Source: Rhodocyclaceae bacterium
GTDB taxonomy: Bacteria > Pseudomonadota > Gammaproteobacteria > Burkholderiales > Rhodocyclaceae
Length of the DNA: 8,596 bases
Assembly: GCA_017444505.1 (NCBI GenBank)
Contig: JAFSWK010000245.1
Coordinates: 1 to 8,596 of the forward strand
Direction: 5' to 3'
Position numbers and translations under genes: made by a program. The notes under the pieces are model-generated. The model was given only the letters and a program-made list of their open reading frames with translations, was not told the DNA's origin and did no database searches. The first letter of the stretch is position 1; every line of letters starts with the position of its first letter. Shown piece by piece: positions 1 through 6,258 of the stretch.

Positions 1-769
1 GCCCCGCGCCCAGCACGATGGCGGCGCGTTCGGCAGGCGCGGCGGGACGCTGGCGCGGACGGCGCAGCTCACCGCGCAGCATTTCGCGCTTGTCGCCAAA
101 GCCGGGCACTTTTTCACAGGCAAAACCGGCGTGCTGCAAGGCTTCGCGCACGCCACCGGCGACCGACCACGTGGCCAGCGTCGCCCCCGGCGCTGCGCAG
201 TGCGAGAGCAGATGACAGACACGCGGCGTCCACATCTGCGGGTTTTTCGCTGGCGCAAAGCCGTCCAGATACATCGCGTCCGCCGCGCAGCGCAATTCGG
301 CCAAGGCGTGCTCCACCTCGCCAAAAAAGAGGTCCAGCGTCACCGCGCCATCATTCAGATGCAGCCGGTGCAGACCCGGCGTAATCGCAGGCCGGGCAGC
401 GAGAAATTCCGCCGAGAGCGCCTGCCAGCTTTGCGGCCAGTGCGCGTGGATGCGGACATAATCCCTGTGGCGCAGCGGATAGCGTTCAATACTGATGAAG
501 TGCAGCGCCGCGCAGCGCTGCGGGTCTTCGCGCCAGGCCGCCCAGGTGGCGGCGAAATTCAGCCCGGTGCCAAAGCCGGTTTCCAGAATCACGAAACGTT
601 CCCGCCCCCGCCAGCGCTCCGGTAGACCATTGCCGGCAAGAAAGACGTGCGCCGCCTGCCCGGGGCCGCCGGCGCGGGTGTGATAGATGTCGTCAAACTG
701 GGGCGAGGCGGGCGTGCCGTCGTCCAGAAACGATATTTCGGCAGCCGTGATGGGCGTAAAGGCAGACAT
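1..769 (-). CDS. mnmC: MnmC, bifunctional tRNA wobble-uridine modification enzyme (N-terminal 256 residues; continues past left edge)
   Basis: MnmC completes the 5-methylaminomethyl group of mnm5(s2)U at tRNA position 34. A C-terminal FAD-dependent oxidase removes the carboxymethyl part of cmnm5U, and the N-terminal SAM-dependent methyltransferase then methylates nm5U. Reading the minus strand from the ATG at 769 gives 256 uninterrupted codons. The methyltransferase domain fills about residues 10-240: a start motif FLDDGTPASPQFDDIY (14-29), the SAM loop ETGFGTGLNF (63-72), and the family signature YLDGFAPAKNPQMW (167-180). At residues 250-256 the window cuts into AIVLGAG, the first half of the FAD-binding GxGxxG of the oxidase domain, so the protein is the fused form. 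No clear Shine-Dalgarno precedes the ATG, but the start matches the family N-terminus. It is divergent from iscR across 110 bp. Identification is firm; the C-terminal half and stop are not visible. Confidence 0.95.
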   Translation of the reverse strand, partial: MSAFTPITAAEISFLDDGTPASPQFDDIYHTRAGGPGQAAHVFLAGNGLPERWRGRERFVILETGFGTGLNFAATWAAWREDPQRCAALHFISIERYPLRHRDYVRIHAHWPQSWQALSAEFLAARPAITPGLHRLHLNDGAVTLDLFFGEVEHALAELRCAADAMYLDGFAPAKNPQMWTPRVCHLLSHCAAPGATLATWSVAGGVREALQHAGFACEKVPGFGDKREMLRGELRRPRQRPAAPAERAAIVLGAG

Positions 770-784
770 GGCAAAGGCGTAAAA

Positions 785-809
785 ATAATTGACCGATTTT
801 GTCGGAAAA
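785..809. promoter_or_regulatory. Probable IscR (type 1) operator over the isc promoter
   Basis: The 25-bp stretch starts ATAATTGAC and carries GTCGG on the right, so GAC (791-793) and GTC (801-803) sit seven bases apart with an AT-rich centre at 797. That is the arrangement of the type 1 site bound by [2Fe-2S]-IscR. Against the E. coli consensus as I remember it, about 19 of 25 positions fit; the outer right arm is the weakest. The site overlaps the -35 hexamer of the iscR promoter, which fits autorepression by holo-IscR when clusters are plentiful. It also lies just upstream of mnmC on the other strand. This is a prediction from motif and position. Confidence 0.6.
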
Positions 810-819
810 AAGCTATACT
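789..819 (+). promoter_or_regulatory. Predicted sigma-70 promoter of the isc operon
   Basis: A -35 element TTGACC (789-794) and a -10 element TATACT (814-819) are separated by 19 bp, slightly longer than the optimal 17. Transcription would start near 826, leaving a leader of about 54 nt before the iscR ATG at 880. The -35 lies inside the predicted IscR operator. No second promoter is obvious further down the operon. Confidence 0.65.
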
Positions 820-836
820 ACCGAAACAGCCAGCGT

Positions 837-853
837 ACCCTGTGAACCCTGTG
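837..853 (+). repeat. Short tandem repeat in the iscR leader (ACCCTGTG twice)
   Basis: The octamer ACCCTGTG occurs at 837-844 and again at 846-853, separated by one A, within the untranslated leader of iscR. The repeat is directly visible. Its function is unknown, and it may be a chance duplication. The right copy overlaps a weak resemblance to a type 2 IscR site (about 843-868). Confidence 0.35.
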
Positions 854-879
854 GCTGCAAGTTGTATCGGAGAAGAACA

Positions 880-1326
880 ATGAGATTGACAACGAAGGGG
901 CGGTTCGCCGTCATGGCCATGATTGATCTGGCCGAAAATCAGGCCGATTCGCCGGTAAGCCTTGCCAGCATTGCCGAGCGTCAGGAAATTTCCTTTTCCT
1001 ATCTGGAGCAACTCTTTGGCAAGCTGCGTCGCTATCAGATTGTGAAAAGCGTGCGCGGACCAGGCGGCGGTTATCGTCTGGCGCGCGATGCGGCGGAAAT
1101 CACCGTCGCGGACATCGTTATCGCCGTTGATGAGCAACTGGATGCGACTTCCTGTGGCGGCGAGCAAAACTGTGTGGACGCGCGCCGCTGCCGCGCACAT
1201 CACCTGTGGGCAAACCTGAACCGCCGCATGTTTGCCTATCTGGAATCCGTAACGCTGGCCAATCTGGTCGCCTCCGAAATCGGGCCGGAGTCGGAAGAAA
1301 CCTTGCGCCGCATGAATAGCCGCTGA
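880..1326 (+). CDS. iscR: IscR, iron-sulfur cluster-sensing Rrf2-family transcription regulator
   Basis: IscR binds a [2Fe-2S] cluster and represses the isc operon when clusters are sufficient; the apo form controls other promoters. The protein is 148 residues, close to family length. The N-terminal winged helix-turn-helix occupies about residues 1-70 (MRLTTKGRFAVMAM at the start, recognition region near FSYLEQLFGKLRR at 39-51). The cluster ligands are Cys92, Cys98, Cys104 and His107, spaced C-x5-C-x5-C-x2-H exactly as in E. coli. The frame is open upstream to 799, but MRLTTKGR is the conserved Rrf2 start and has a good ribosome site, GGAG at 869-872, 7 nt before the ATG at 880. It is the first gene of the operon, 15 nt before iscS. 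A predicted IscR operator overlaps its own promoter. Confidence 0.97.
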   Translation: MRLTTKGRFAVMAMIDLAENQADSPVSLASIAERQEISFSYLEQLFGKLRRYQIVKSVRGPGGGYRLARDAAEITVADIVIAVDEQLDATSCGGEQNCVDARRCRAHHLWANLNRRMFAYLESVTLANLVASEIGPESEETLRRMNSR

Positions 1327-1341
1327 GGAAGGATGTTGCAC

Positions 1342-2565
1342 ATGGAAGACGCTCTGAAGCTGCCCATCTACATGGATTATTCCGCCACTACGCCGGTCGA
1401 CCCGCGCGTGGTCGAGGCGATGATTCCGTGGCTGGGCGAACGTTTTGGCAACCCCGCCAGCCGCTCCCACGCCTACGGTTGGGAAGCCAGCGAAGCGGTG
1501 GAGCGCGCGCGCGCCGAAGTCGCCGCGCTGGTGGGTGCGGATGCGCGCGAACTCATCTGGACTTCGGGCGCCACCGACTCCGACAACCTCGCCATCAAGG
1601 GCGCGGCGCATTTTCATCAATCGCGCGGCAAACACCTGATTACCGTCAAGACCGAGCACAAGGCCGTGCTCGACACCATGCGCGAACTGGAACGCCAGGG
1701 GTTTGACGTCACCTATCTGGACGTGCAGGAAAACGGCCTGCTGGATGTGGACGCCTTCGCCGCCGCGATTCGTCCGGACACCATTCTGGCCTCGGTGATG
1801 CTGGTCAATAACGAAATCGGCGTCATCCAGCCGATCGAGACGCTGGGGCGCATCTGCCGCGAAAAGAACGTGGTCTTTCACGTCGACGCGGCGCAGGCTG
1901 CCGGCAAGGTGGACATCCATCTTGCCGCGCTGCCGGTCGACCTGATGAGCTTGTCCGCACACAAAATTTACGGCCCGAAAGGGATTGGCGCGCTCTACGT
2001 GCGGCGCAAACCGCGCGCGCGCATTGAGGCGCAAATGCACGGCGGCGGCCACGAGCGCGGCCTGCGCTCCGGCACCTTGCCCACGCATCAGATTGTCGGC
2101 ATGGGCGAAGCGTTTCGCATCGCGCGCGAAGAAATGGCGGCGGAAAACGCCCGCATCCTCGCCTTGAGAAACCGCCTGCTCTCCGGCCTGCAAAACGGCA
2201 TGGAACACATCTACGTCAATGGCGACCTGGAAGCGCGCGTGGCGCACAACCTGAACGTTTCCTTTGCCTACGTCGAAGGCGAATCGCTGATGATGGCGGT
2301 GAAAGACATCGCGCTCTCGTCCGGCTCGGCCTGTACCTCGGCCAGTCTGGAACCATCGTATGTGCTGCGCGCACTGGGGCGCAGCGACGAGCTGGCGCAC
2401 AGCTCCATCCGTTTCAGCATTGGCCGTTTTACCACTGCCGAAGAAGTGGATTACGTGGTGCGCGTGTTCCGCGAAAAAATCGCCCGCCTGCGCGAAATGT
2501 CCCCGCTCTGGGAAATGGTGCAGGAAGGCGTCGATCTTGCCAGCGTGCAATGGTCGGCGCATTGA
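1342..2565 (+). CDS. iscS: IscS, cysteine desulfurase
   Basis: IscS is a PLP-dependent class V aminotransferase-fold enzyme. It converts L-cysteine to alanine and holds the sulfur as a persulfide, passing it to IscU and also to tRNA thiolation and other pathways. The product is 407 residues. The N-terminal motif is LPIYMDYSATTPVDPR. The PLP-binding lysine is Lys208 in SLSAHKIYGPKG, and the persulfide cysteine is Cys331 in SSGSACTSASLEPSYV; both line up with E. coli Lys206 and Cys328. The C-terminal tail ending VQWSAH is the usual IscU-binding end. Two in-frame ATGs are possible (1333 and 1342). I chose 1342 because GAGGAAGG (1325-1332) lies 9 nt before it, whereas it directly abuts the ATG at 1333. 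The next gene, iscU, follows after 19 nt. Confidence 0.97.
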   Translation: MEDALKLPIYMDYSATTPVDPRVVEAMIPWLGERFGNPASRSHAYGWEASEAVERARAEVAALVGADARELIWTSGATDSDNLAIKGAAHFHQSRGKHLITVKTEHKAVLDTMRELERQGFDVTYLDVQENGLLDVDAFAAAIRPDTILASVMLVNNEIGVIQPIETLGRICREKNVVFHVDAAQAAGKVDIHLAALPVDLMSLSAHKIYGPKGIGALYVRRKPRARIEAQMHGGGHERGLRSGTLPTHQIVGMGEAFRIAREEMAAENARILALRNRLLSGLQNGMEHIYVNGDLEARVAHNLNVSFAYVEGESLMMAVKDIALSSGSACTSASLEPSYVLRALGRSDELAHSSIRFSIGRFTTAEEVDYVVRVFREKIARLREMSPLWEMVQEGVDLASVQWSAH

Positions 2566-2584
2566 GCAATTCAGGAGAAACATC

Positions 2585-2980
2585 ATGGCATACAGCGAAA
2601 AAGTGCTTGACCACTACGAAAACCCCCGCAACGTCGGCAGTTTCGACAAAAGCGACGAACACGTCGGCACCGGCATGGTGGGCGCGCCCGCCTGTGGTGA
2701 CGTGATGAAGCTGCAAATCAAGGTCAATGAAGCGGGCGTGATTGAAGACGCCTGTTTCAAGACTTACGGCTGTGGCTCGGCGATTGCGTCCAGCTCGCTG
2801 GTCACGGAATGGGTGAAAGGCAAAAGCATCGAAGAGGCGCTGGCCATCAAAAACAGCCAGATTGCCGAAGAGCTGGCGCTGCCGCCGGTGAAGATTCACT
2901 GCTCGGTGCTGGCCGAAGACGCCATTCGCGCCGCCGTGGATGACTACCGCAAAAAACAGGCGGGCGGCGAGGAGCAATAA
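2585..2980 (+). CDS. iscU: IscU, iron-sulfur cluster assembly scaffold
   Basis: IscU is the scaffold on which sulfur from IscS and iron are built into a [2Fe-2S] cluster before transfer to target proteins. It has 131 residues. Ligands are visible as Cys37 and Asp39 (APACGDVM), Cys63 (TYGCGSA), and His105-Cys106 (KIHCSVLA). The LPPVK motif at residues 99-103 is the peptide recognised by the chaperone HscA, which is encoded in the same operon. A strong ribosome site, AGGAG at 2573-2577, lies 7 nt before the ATG. It sits between iscS and iscA, with only 2 nt to iscA. No residue looks abnormal. Confidence 0.98.
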   Translation: MAYSEKVLDHYENPRNVGSFDKSDEHVGTGMVGAPACGDVMKLQIKVNEAGVIEDACFKTYGCGSAIASSSLVTEWVKGKSIEEALAIKNSQIAEELALPPVKIHCSVLAEDAIRAAVDDYRKKQAGGEEQ

Positions 2981-2982
2981 TC

Positions 2983-3306
2983 ATGGCCATCACCGTCACC
3001 GAAGCGGCAGCCCGCCACATCGAAAAATCCCTCACCCGTCGGGGCAAAGGCATCGGCATCCGGCTGGGCGTGCAGACTTCCGGCTGTTCCGGCATGGCCT
3101 ACAAGCTGGAATTTGTCGACGCGCCCGGCGAAGAAGACCAGGTGTTTGAATGCCACGGCGTGCGCATCGTCGTCGATGGCAAAAGTCTGGTCTATCTGGA
3201 CGGCACCGAGCTGGATTTTGTCCGCGAAGGGCTGAACGAAGGTTTCAAGTTCAACAACCCGAACGCCAAAGCCCAGTGCGGTTGCGGCGAAAGTTTCAGC
3301 GTCTGA
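2983..3306 (+). CDS. iscA: IscA, A-type iron-sulfur cluster carrier
   Basis: IscA is a small A-type carrier that binds iron or a cluster and helps deliver or mature [4Fe-4S] clusters. The protein is 107 residues, the normal length. The three conserved cysteines are Cys35 (TSGCSGMAY) and Cys99/Cys101 in QCGCGESF at the C-terminus. A ribosome site GAGGAG (2969-2974) lies within the end of iscU, 8 nt before the ATG. Its position between iscU and hscB supports IscA rather than the paralogues ErpA or SufA. Confidence 0.97.
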   Translation: MAITVTEAAARHIEKSLTRRGKGIGIRLGVQTSGCSGMAYKLEFVDAPGEEDQVFECHGVRIVVDGKSLVYLDGTELDFVREGLNEGFKFNNPNAKAQCGCGESFSV

Positions 3307-3315
3307 GTTGCCGGT

Positions 3316-3843
3316 ATGACGGATTTGCCGGAGCAAGGCCACTTCGCCCTGTTTGCGCTTCCTGTGCGTTTTCGTCTGGACGAAGCCGCGCTGGCCGCTG
3401 CCTGGCGCACCTTGCAGGCGCAATTTCACCCCGACCGCGCTGCGCATCTTTCTGCCGTTGAACAGCGCCGCGCCCTGCAATGGGCGACCCGCATCAACGA
3501 AGCCTACAACGTGCTGCGCGACCCGCTCGCCCGCGCCGCGCATGTGCTGGAACTTAACGGCGTGCCGCTTGACCTGGAACGCAACGCCGCCATGCCGCCC
3601 GAGTTTCTCATGCAGCAGATGCAATGGCGCGAGGCGCTGGAAGAGGCGCGCACGGATGCGGGCGCGCTGGACGCGCTGGCGCGCGAAGTCGCCGCCGCCG
3701 CGCAAGCGCAACAAGACGCGCTGGCGCGCGCCTGCGATGACCAACAAGACTACGCCGCCGCCGCCCAATGGCTGCGGCGTTTGCATTTCACCGAACGCCT
3801 CCGCGCCGAAATTGGCCGCGTTCGCACTGCACAGGATTGCTGA
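3316..3843 (+). CDS. hscB: HscB, J-domain co-chaperone of HscA
   Basis: HscB brings IscU to HscA and stimulates HscA ATPase activity. The protein is 175 residues, close to the E. coli protein. The J domain covers about residues 1-80, with the HPD tripeptide at 38-40 (QAQFHPDR) and the helix IV region INEAYNVLRDPLARAAHVLEL. The remaining part (about 95-170) is rich in Ala, Glu and Arg and should form the three-helix bundle that binds IscU. The ATG is 9 nt after the iscA stop with no clear Shine-Dalgarno, so translation may be coupled. Its TGA overlaps the hscA ATG by one base (TGATG at 3841-3845). The alanine-rich C-terminal half is less conserved but the frame is intact. Confidence 0.94.
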   Translation: MTDLPEQGHFALFALPVRFRLDEAALAAAWRTLQAQFHPDRAAHLSAVEQRRALQWATRINEAYNVLRDPLARAAHVLELNGVPLDLERNAAMPPEFLMQQMQWREALEEARTDAGALDALAREVAAAAQAQQDALARACDDQQDYAAAAQWLRRLHFTERLRAEIGRVRTAQDC

Positions 3844-5498
3844 TGGCCCTGCTACAAATCGCCGAACCCGACGCCGCCGCCGCCCCGCACCAGCACCGCT
3901 GGGCGCTGGGCATTGATCTGGGCACCACGCACTCGCTGGTCGCCGTGGTGCGCAATGGCGCGCCCGAATGCTTGCTGGACGAAGACGGCCACACGCTGCT
4001 GCCGTCCATCGTCCGCTATGCCGATGATGGCGCGGTGCTGATTGGCCGCCGCGCCGCCGGGCAAACCGGCGCGATTGCCTCGGTCAAGCGTCTCATGGGG
4101 CGCGGCTATGCGGACATTCCCAATCTGGCAAGCAACACGCTGGAACTGGTCGAAGGCGACGGCATGGTGCGCCTGCACACCGCGCAAGGGGTGAAAACGC
4201 CGGTGGAAGTCTCGGCGCGCATTCTCGGCGCGCTGGCCGAACGCGCCCGCGCACGGCTAGGCGAAGACTTTGTCGGCGCGGTCATCACCGTACCGGCGTA
4301 TTTTGACGACGCCCAGCGTCAGGCTACCAAAGACGCCGCGCGGCGTGCCGGCATTCACGTTTTGCGCCTCTTGAACGAACCCACCGCCGCCGCACTCGCC
4401 TACGGGCTGGACCGCGCCGCCGAAGGCGTCTTTGCCATTTACGACCTGGGCGGCGGCACGTTTGACTTGTCCATCTTGCGGCTTTCGCGCGGCCTCTTTG
4501 AAGTCATCGCCACGCATGGCGACAGCGCCCTGGGCGGCGACGATTTTGACCACCGCATTTACTGCTGGATGCTGGAACAAGCCCGCATCAACCCGCCCAG
4601 CCCTGCCGACATCGCCCGCATGATGCGCGCCGCGCGCGCCGCGAAAGAGGCGCTCACACAAGATGAAAGCACCCGTATCGCGCTCACGCTCGATAGCGGC
4701 GAAGCGATTGATTTGACGCTTTCGCGCGCCACGTTCTTTGAGATGACCACGCTGCTGCTGGAAAAAACGCTCGCCAACGTGCTCGCCGCCCTGCGCGATG
4801 CAAACCTTGCCGCCAATGACATTGACGGCGTCGTGCTGGTCGGCGGCGCGACTCGTATGCCGCATGTGCGCCGCGCGGTAGCGGAATTTTTCGGCAAGGA
4901 ACCGCTGGTCGATTTGGACCCCGATCAGGTCGTCGCGCTGGGCGCAGCGCGTCAGGCCAACATCCTCGCCGGCAACCGCGACGCCAATGAAGACTGGCTG
5001 CTGCTCGATGTCATTCCGCTGTCGCTGGGCGTGGAAATGCTCGGCGGGCTGGCGGAAAAAATCATCCCGCGCAATGCCACGCTGCCCATCGCCCGCGCGC
5101 AGGAATTCACCACCGCCCGCGACGGTCAGACGGCGATGAGCATTCACGTCGTACAAGGCGAGCGCGAAATGGTCGCCGACTGCCGTTCGCTGGCGCGTTT
5201 TGAATTGCGCGGCATCCCGCCGATGGTCGCAGGCGCGGCGCGCATCCGCGTCACCTTCCAGGTCGACGCCGATGGCCTGCTCACCGTGCTGGCGCGCGAA
5301 GAATCCACCGGCGTGGCGGCGAACATCACCGTGCAACCGTCCTACGGCCTGACGGATACCGAAATTGCCGACATGCTGCGTGCCAGCCTCGCCCACGCCG
5401 CCGATGACCGCGACGCCCGCGCGCTGGCCGAAGCCCGTCTGGAAGGCGAACAACTGCTCGCCGCCACCGCCTCGGCCATCGCCGCCGACGGCGACTAG
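3843..5498 (+). CDS. hscA: HscA, Hsp70-type chaperone of Fe-S assembly, interrupted by an in-frame TAG at codon 552
   Basis: HscA is the specialised Hsp70 that binds the LPPVK motif of IscU and drives cluster release using ATP. The start at 3843 overlaps the hscB stop by one base; codons upstream to 3768 are open but belong to hscB in another frame. The ATPase domain (about 20-380) is complete: GIDLGTTHS (23-31), ITVPAYFDDAQRQATKDA (148-165), LLNEPTAAALAYGLD (176-190), DLGGGTFDLS (201-210), VLVGGATRMP (331-340). The linker DWLLLDVIPLSLG (384-396) and the beta substrate-binding domain (about 397-503) follow. The reading then stops at TAG 5496-5498 after 551 residues, inside the helical lid, whereas the family is about 616-620 long. 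The missing lid is still encoded just downstream in the same frame. The shortened protein could keep ATPase and peptide binding with altered lid control, or the stop may be an error or suppressed. Confidence 0.9.
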   Translation: MALLQIAEPDAAAAPHQHRWALGIDLGTTHSLVAVVRNGAPECLLDEDGHTLLPSIVRYADDGAVLIGRRAAGQTGAIASVKRLMGRGYADIPNLASNTLELVEGDGMVRLHTAQGVKTPVEVSARILGALAERARARLGEDFVGAVITVPAYFDDAQRQATKDAARRAGIHVLRLLNEPTAAALAYGLDRAAEGVFAIYDLGGGTFDLSILRLSRGLFEVIATHGDSALGGDDFDHRIYCWMLEQARINPPSPADIARMMRAARAAKEALTQDESTRIALTLDSGEAIDLTLSRATFFEMTTLLLEKTLANVLAALRDANLAANDIDGVVLVGGATRMPHVRRAVAEFFGKEPLVDLDPDQVVALGAARQANILAGNRDANEDWLLLDVIPLSLGVEMLGGLAEKIIPRNATLPIARAQEFTTARDGQTAMSIHVVQGEREMVADCRSLARFELRGIPPMVAGAARIRVTFQVDADGLLTVLAREESTGVAANITVQPSYGLTDTEIADMLRASLAHAADDRDARALAEARLEGEQLLAATASAIAADGD

Positions 5499-5705
5499 CT
5501 CAGCGCCGACGAACGCGCAGAAATTGACCGCCACTGCACTGCGCTGACAGACGCCATCGCCCGCGCGCAAGACACCGTCGCGGTCTACCACGCCACCGAA
5601 GCACTCGCCAGCGCCACCGAAACCTTCGCCGCCCGCCGCATGAACCGCAGCATCCGCAACGCGCTGGCGGGCAAAAACATTGACGAACTGGAACTGCCGA
5701 AATGA
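5499..5705 (+). pseudogene. hscA: Detached C-terminal lid of HscA, in frame after the TAG
   Basis: Reading on in the hscA frame past the TAG gives 68 codons without a stop, ending in TGA at 5703-5705. They begin LSADERAEIDRH, and the end contains FAARRMNRSIRNALAGKNID (residues 43-62 of the segment), which I recognise as the conserved HscA C-terminus. With them the gene is 620 codons, the normal length. The final TGA overlaps the fdx ATG (ATGA, 5702-5705), the same coupling used at fdx-iscX. Base composition does not change across the TAG and there is no frameshift. So the lesion is a single codon, most simply a Leu TTG turned into TAG, judging from the LLSA seen in E. coli HscA as I remember it. 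There is no start signal for separate translation of this piece. Confidence 0.85.
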
Positions 5706-6049
5706 CGCAAATCGTGGTGCTGCCGCACGCGCAGCTTTGCCCCGAAGGGGCGGTCCTCGAAGCCGAAGCGGGCGAGACGCTCTGCGAGGCGCTATTGCGC
5801 AACGGCATTGAAATTGAGCACGCCTGCGAGCAATCCTGTGCCTGCACCACCTGTCACGTCATCATCCGCGAAGGTTTTGCCAGCCTGAATCCGGCGGACG
5901 AAGACGAAGAAGACATGCTTGACCGCGCCTGGGGGCTGGAAGCCAACAGCCGTCTATCCTGTCAGGCGCGGGTGGGCACGGAGCCGCTGGTCGTCGAAAT
6001 TCCGCGCTACACCCTCAACCTCGCCCGCGAACGGAGCACACACGGATGA
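5702..6049 (+). CDS. fdx: Fdx, [2Fe-2S] ferredoxin of the Isc system
   Basis: This adrenodoxin-type ferredoxin donates electrons for cluster assembly on IscU-IscS. It has 115 residues. Cluster ligands are Cys42, Cys48, Cys51 (HACEQSCACTTCHVI) and Cys87 (SRLSCQARV), at the same numbers as E. coli Fdx; the extra Cys46 is also typical. An acidic stretch DEDEED (66-71) fits the partner-binding helix. The ATG lies in the ATGA overlap with the full-length hscA stop and has no good Shine-Dalgarno (only a distant GGA). Its translation therefore probably depends on ribosomes finishing hscA, which the premature TAG would reduce. Its own TGA overlaps the iscX ATG (ATGA, 6046-6049). Confidence 0.96.
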   Translation: MTQIVVLPHAQLCPEGAVLEAEAGETLCEALLRNGIEIEHACEQSCACTTCHVIIREGFASLNPADEDEEDMLDRAWGLEANSRLSCQARVGTEPLVVEIPRYTLNLARERSTHG

Positions 6050-6240
6050 AATGGACTGATACCGTCACGATTGCCGAAAGCCTGCTGGAAACCTACCCTG
6101 ATGTTGACCCCGCGCGCATCAACTTTGTCGACCTGATGGACAAGGTCATGGCCTTGCCGGGCTTTGACGATGAGCGCGAGCGTTGCGGCGAGCGCATCCT
6201 TGAAGCCATCCAGCAAGCCTGGCTGGACGAGCGTGACTAA
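6046..6240 (+). CDS. iscX: IscX, small acidic IscS-binding modulator
   Basis: IscX (YfhJ) is a small acidic protein that binds IscS and iron and adjusts the rate of cluster assembly. The 64-residue product begins MKWTDTVTIAESLLETYPDVDP and ends ILEAIQQAWLDERD. These match the conserved WTD start, the YPDxDP motif and the WLDE end of the family. It starts inside the end of fdx through an ATGA overlap, so it is translationally coupled. It is normally the last gene of the isc cluster; here a multicopper-oxidase-like gene follows after 18 nt. Confidence 0.95.
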   Translation: MKWTDTVTIAESLLETYPDVDPARINFVDLMDKVMALPGFDDERERCGERILEAIQQAWLDERD

Positions 6241-6258
6241 CCCCTTCCGGAAACGCCC

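Noticed and set aside
131..625. 164-codon plus-strand open frame inside mnmC
   Set aside because: It is the reverse complement of the well-conserved methyltransferase domain, Arg/Gln-rich and without family resemblance.
799..879. Possible N-terminal extension of iscR from an ATG at 799
   Set aside because: That ATG lies between the -35 and -10 elements, so it would not be transcribed from this promoter. The conserved protein start and the ribosome site point to 880.
1333..1341. Alternative iscS start at the ATG at 1333
   Set aside because: The purine-rich ribosome site directly abuts this ATG, leaving no spacing; 1342 has a 9-nt spacing and gives the usual length.
589..2586. 665-codon open frame on the minus strand across mnmC, iscR and iscS
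   Set aside because: It lies opposite well-identified genes in GC-rich DNA, reads as a His/Arg/Ala/Val-rich product with no recognisable domain, and overlaps mnmC on its own strand in another frame. It is an antisense shadow.
2944..3786. 280-codon open frame on the minus strand opposite iscA and hscB
   Set aside because: Same reason: antisense to identified genes, no recognisable domain.
4257..5591. 444-codon open frame on the minus strand opposite hscA
   Set aside because: A shadow of codon usage in hscA; no family resemblance and no ribosome site seen.
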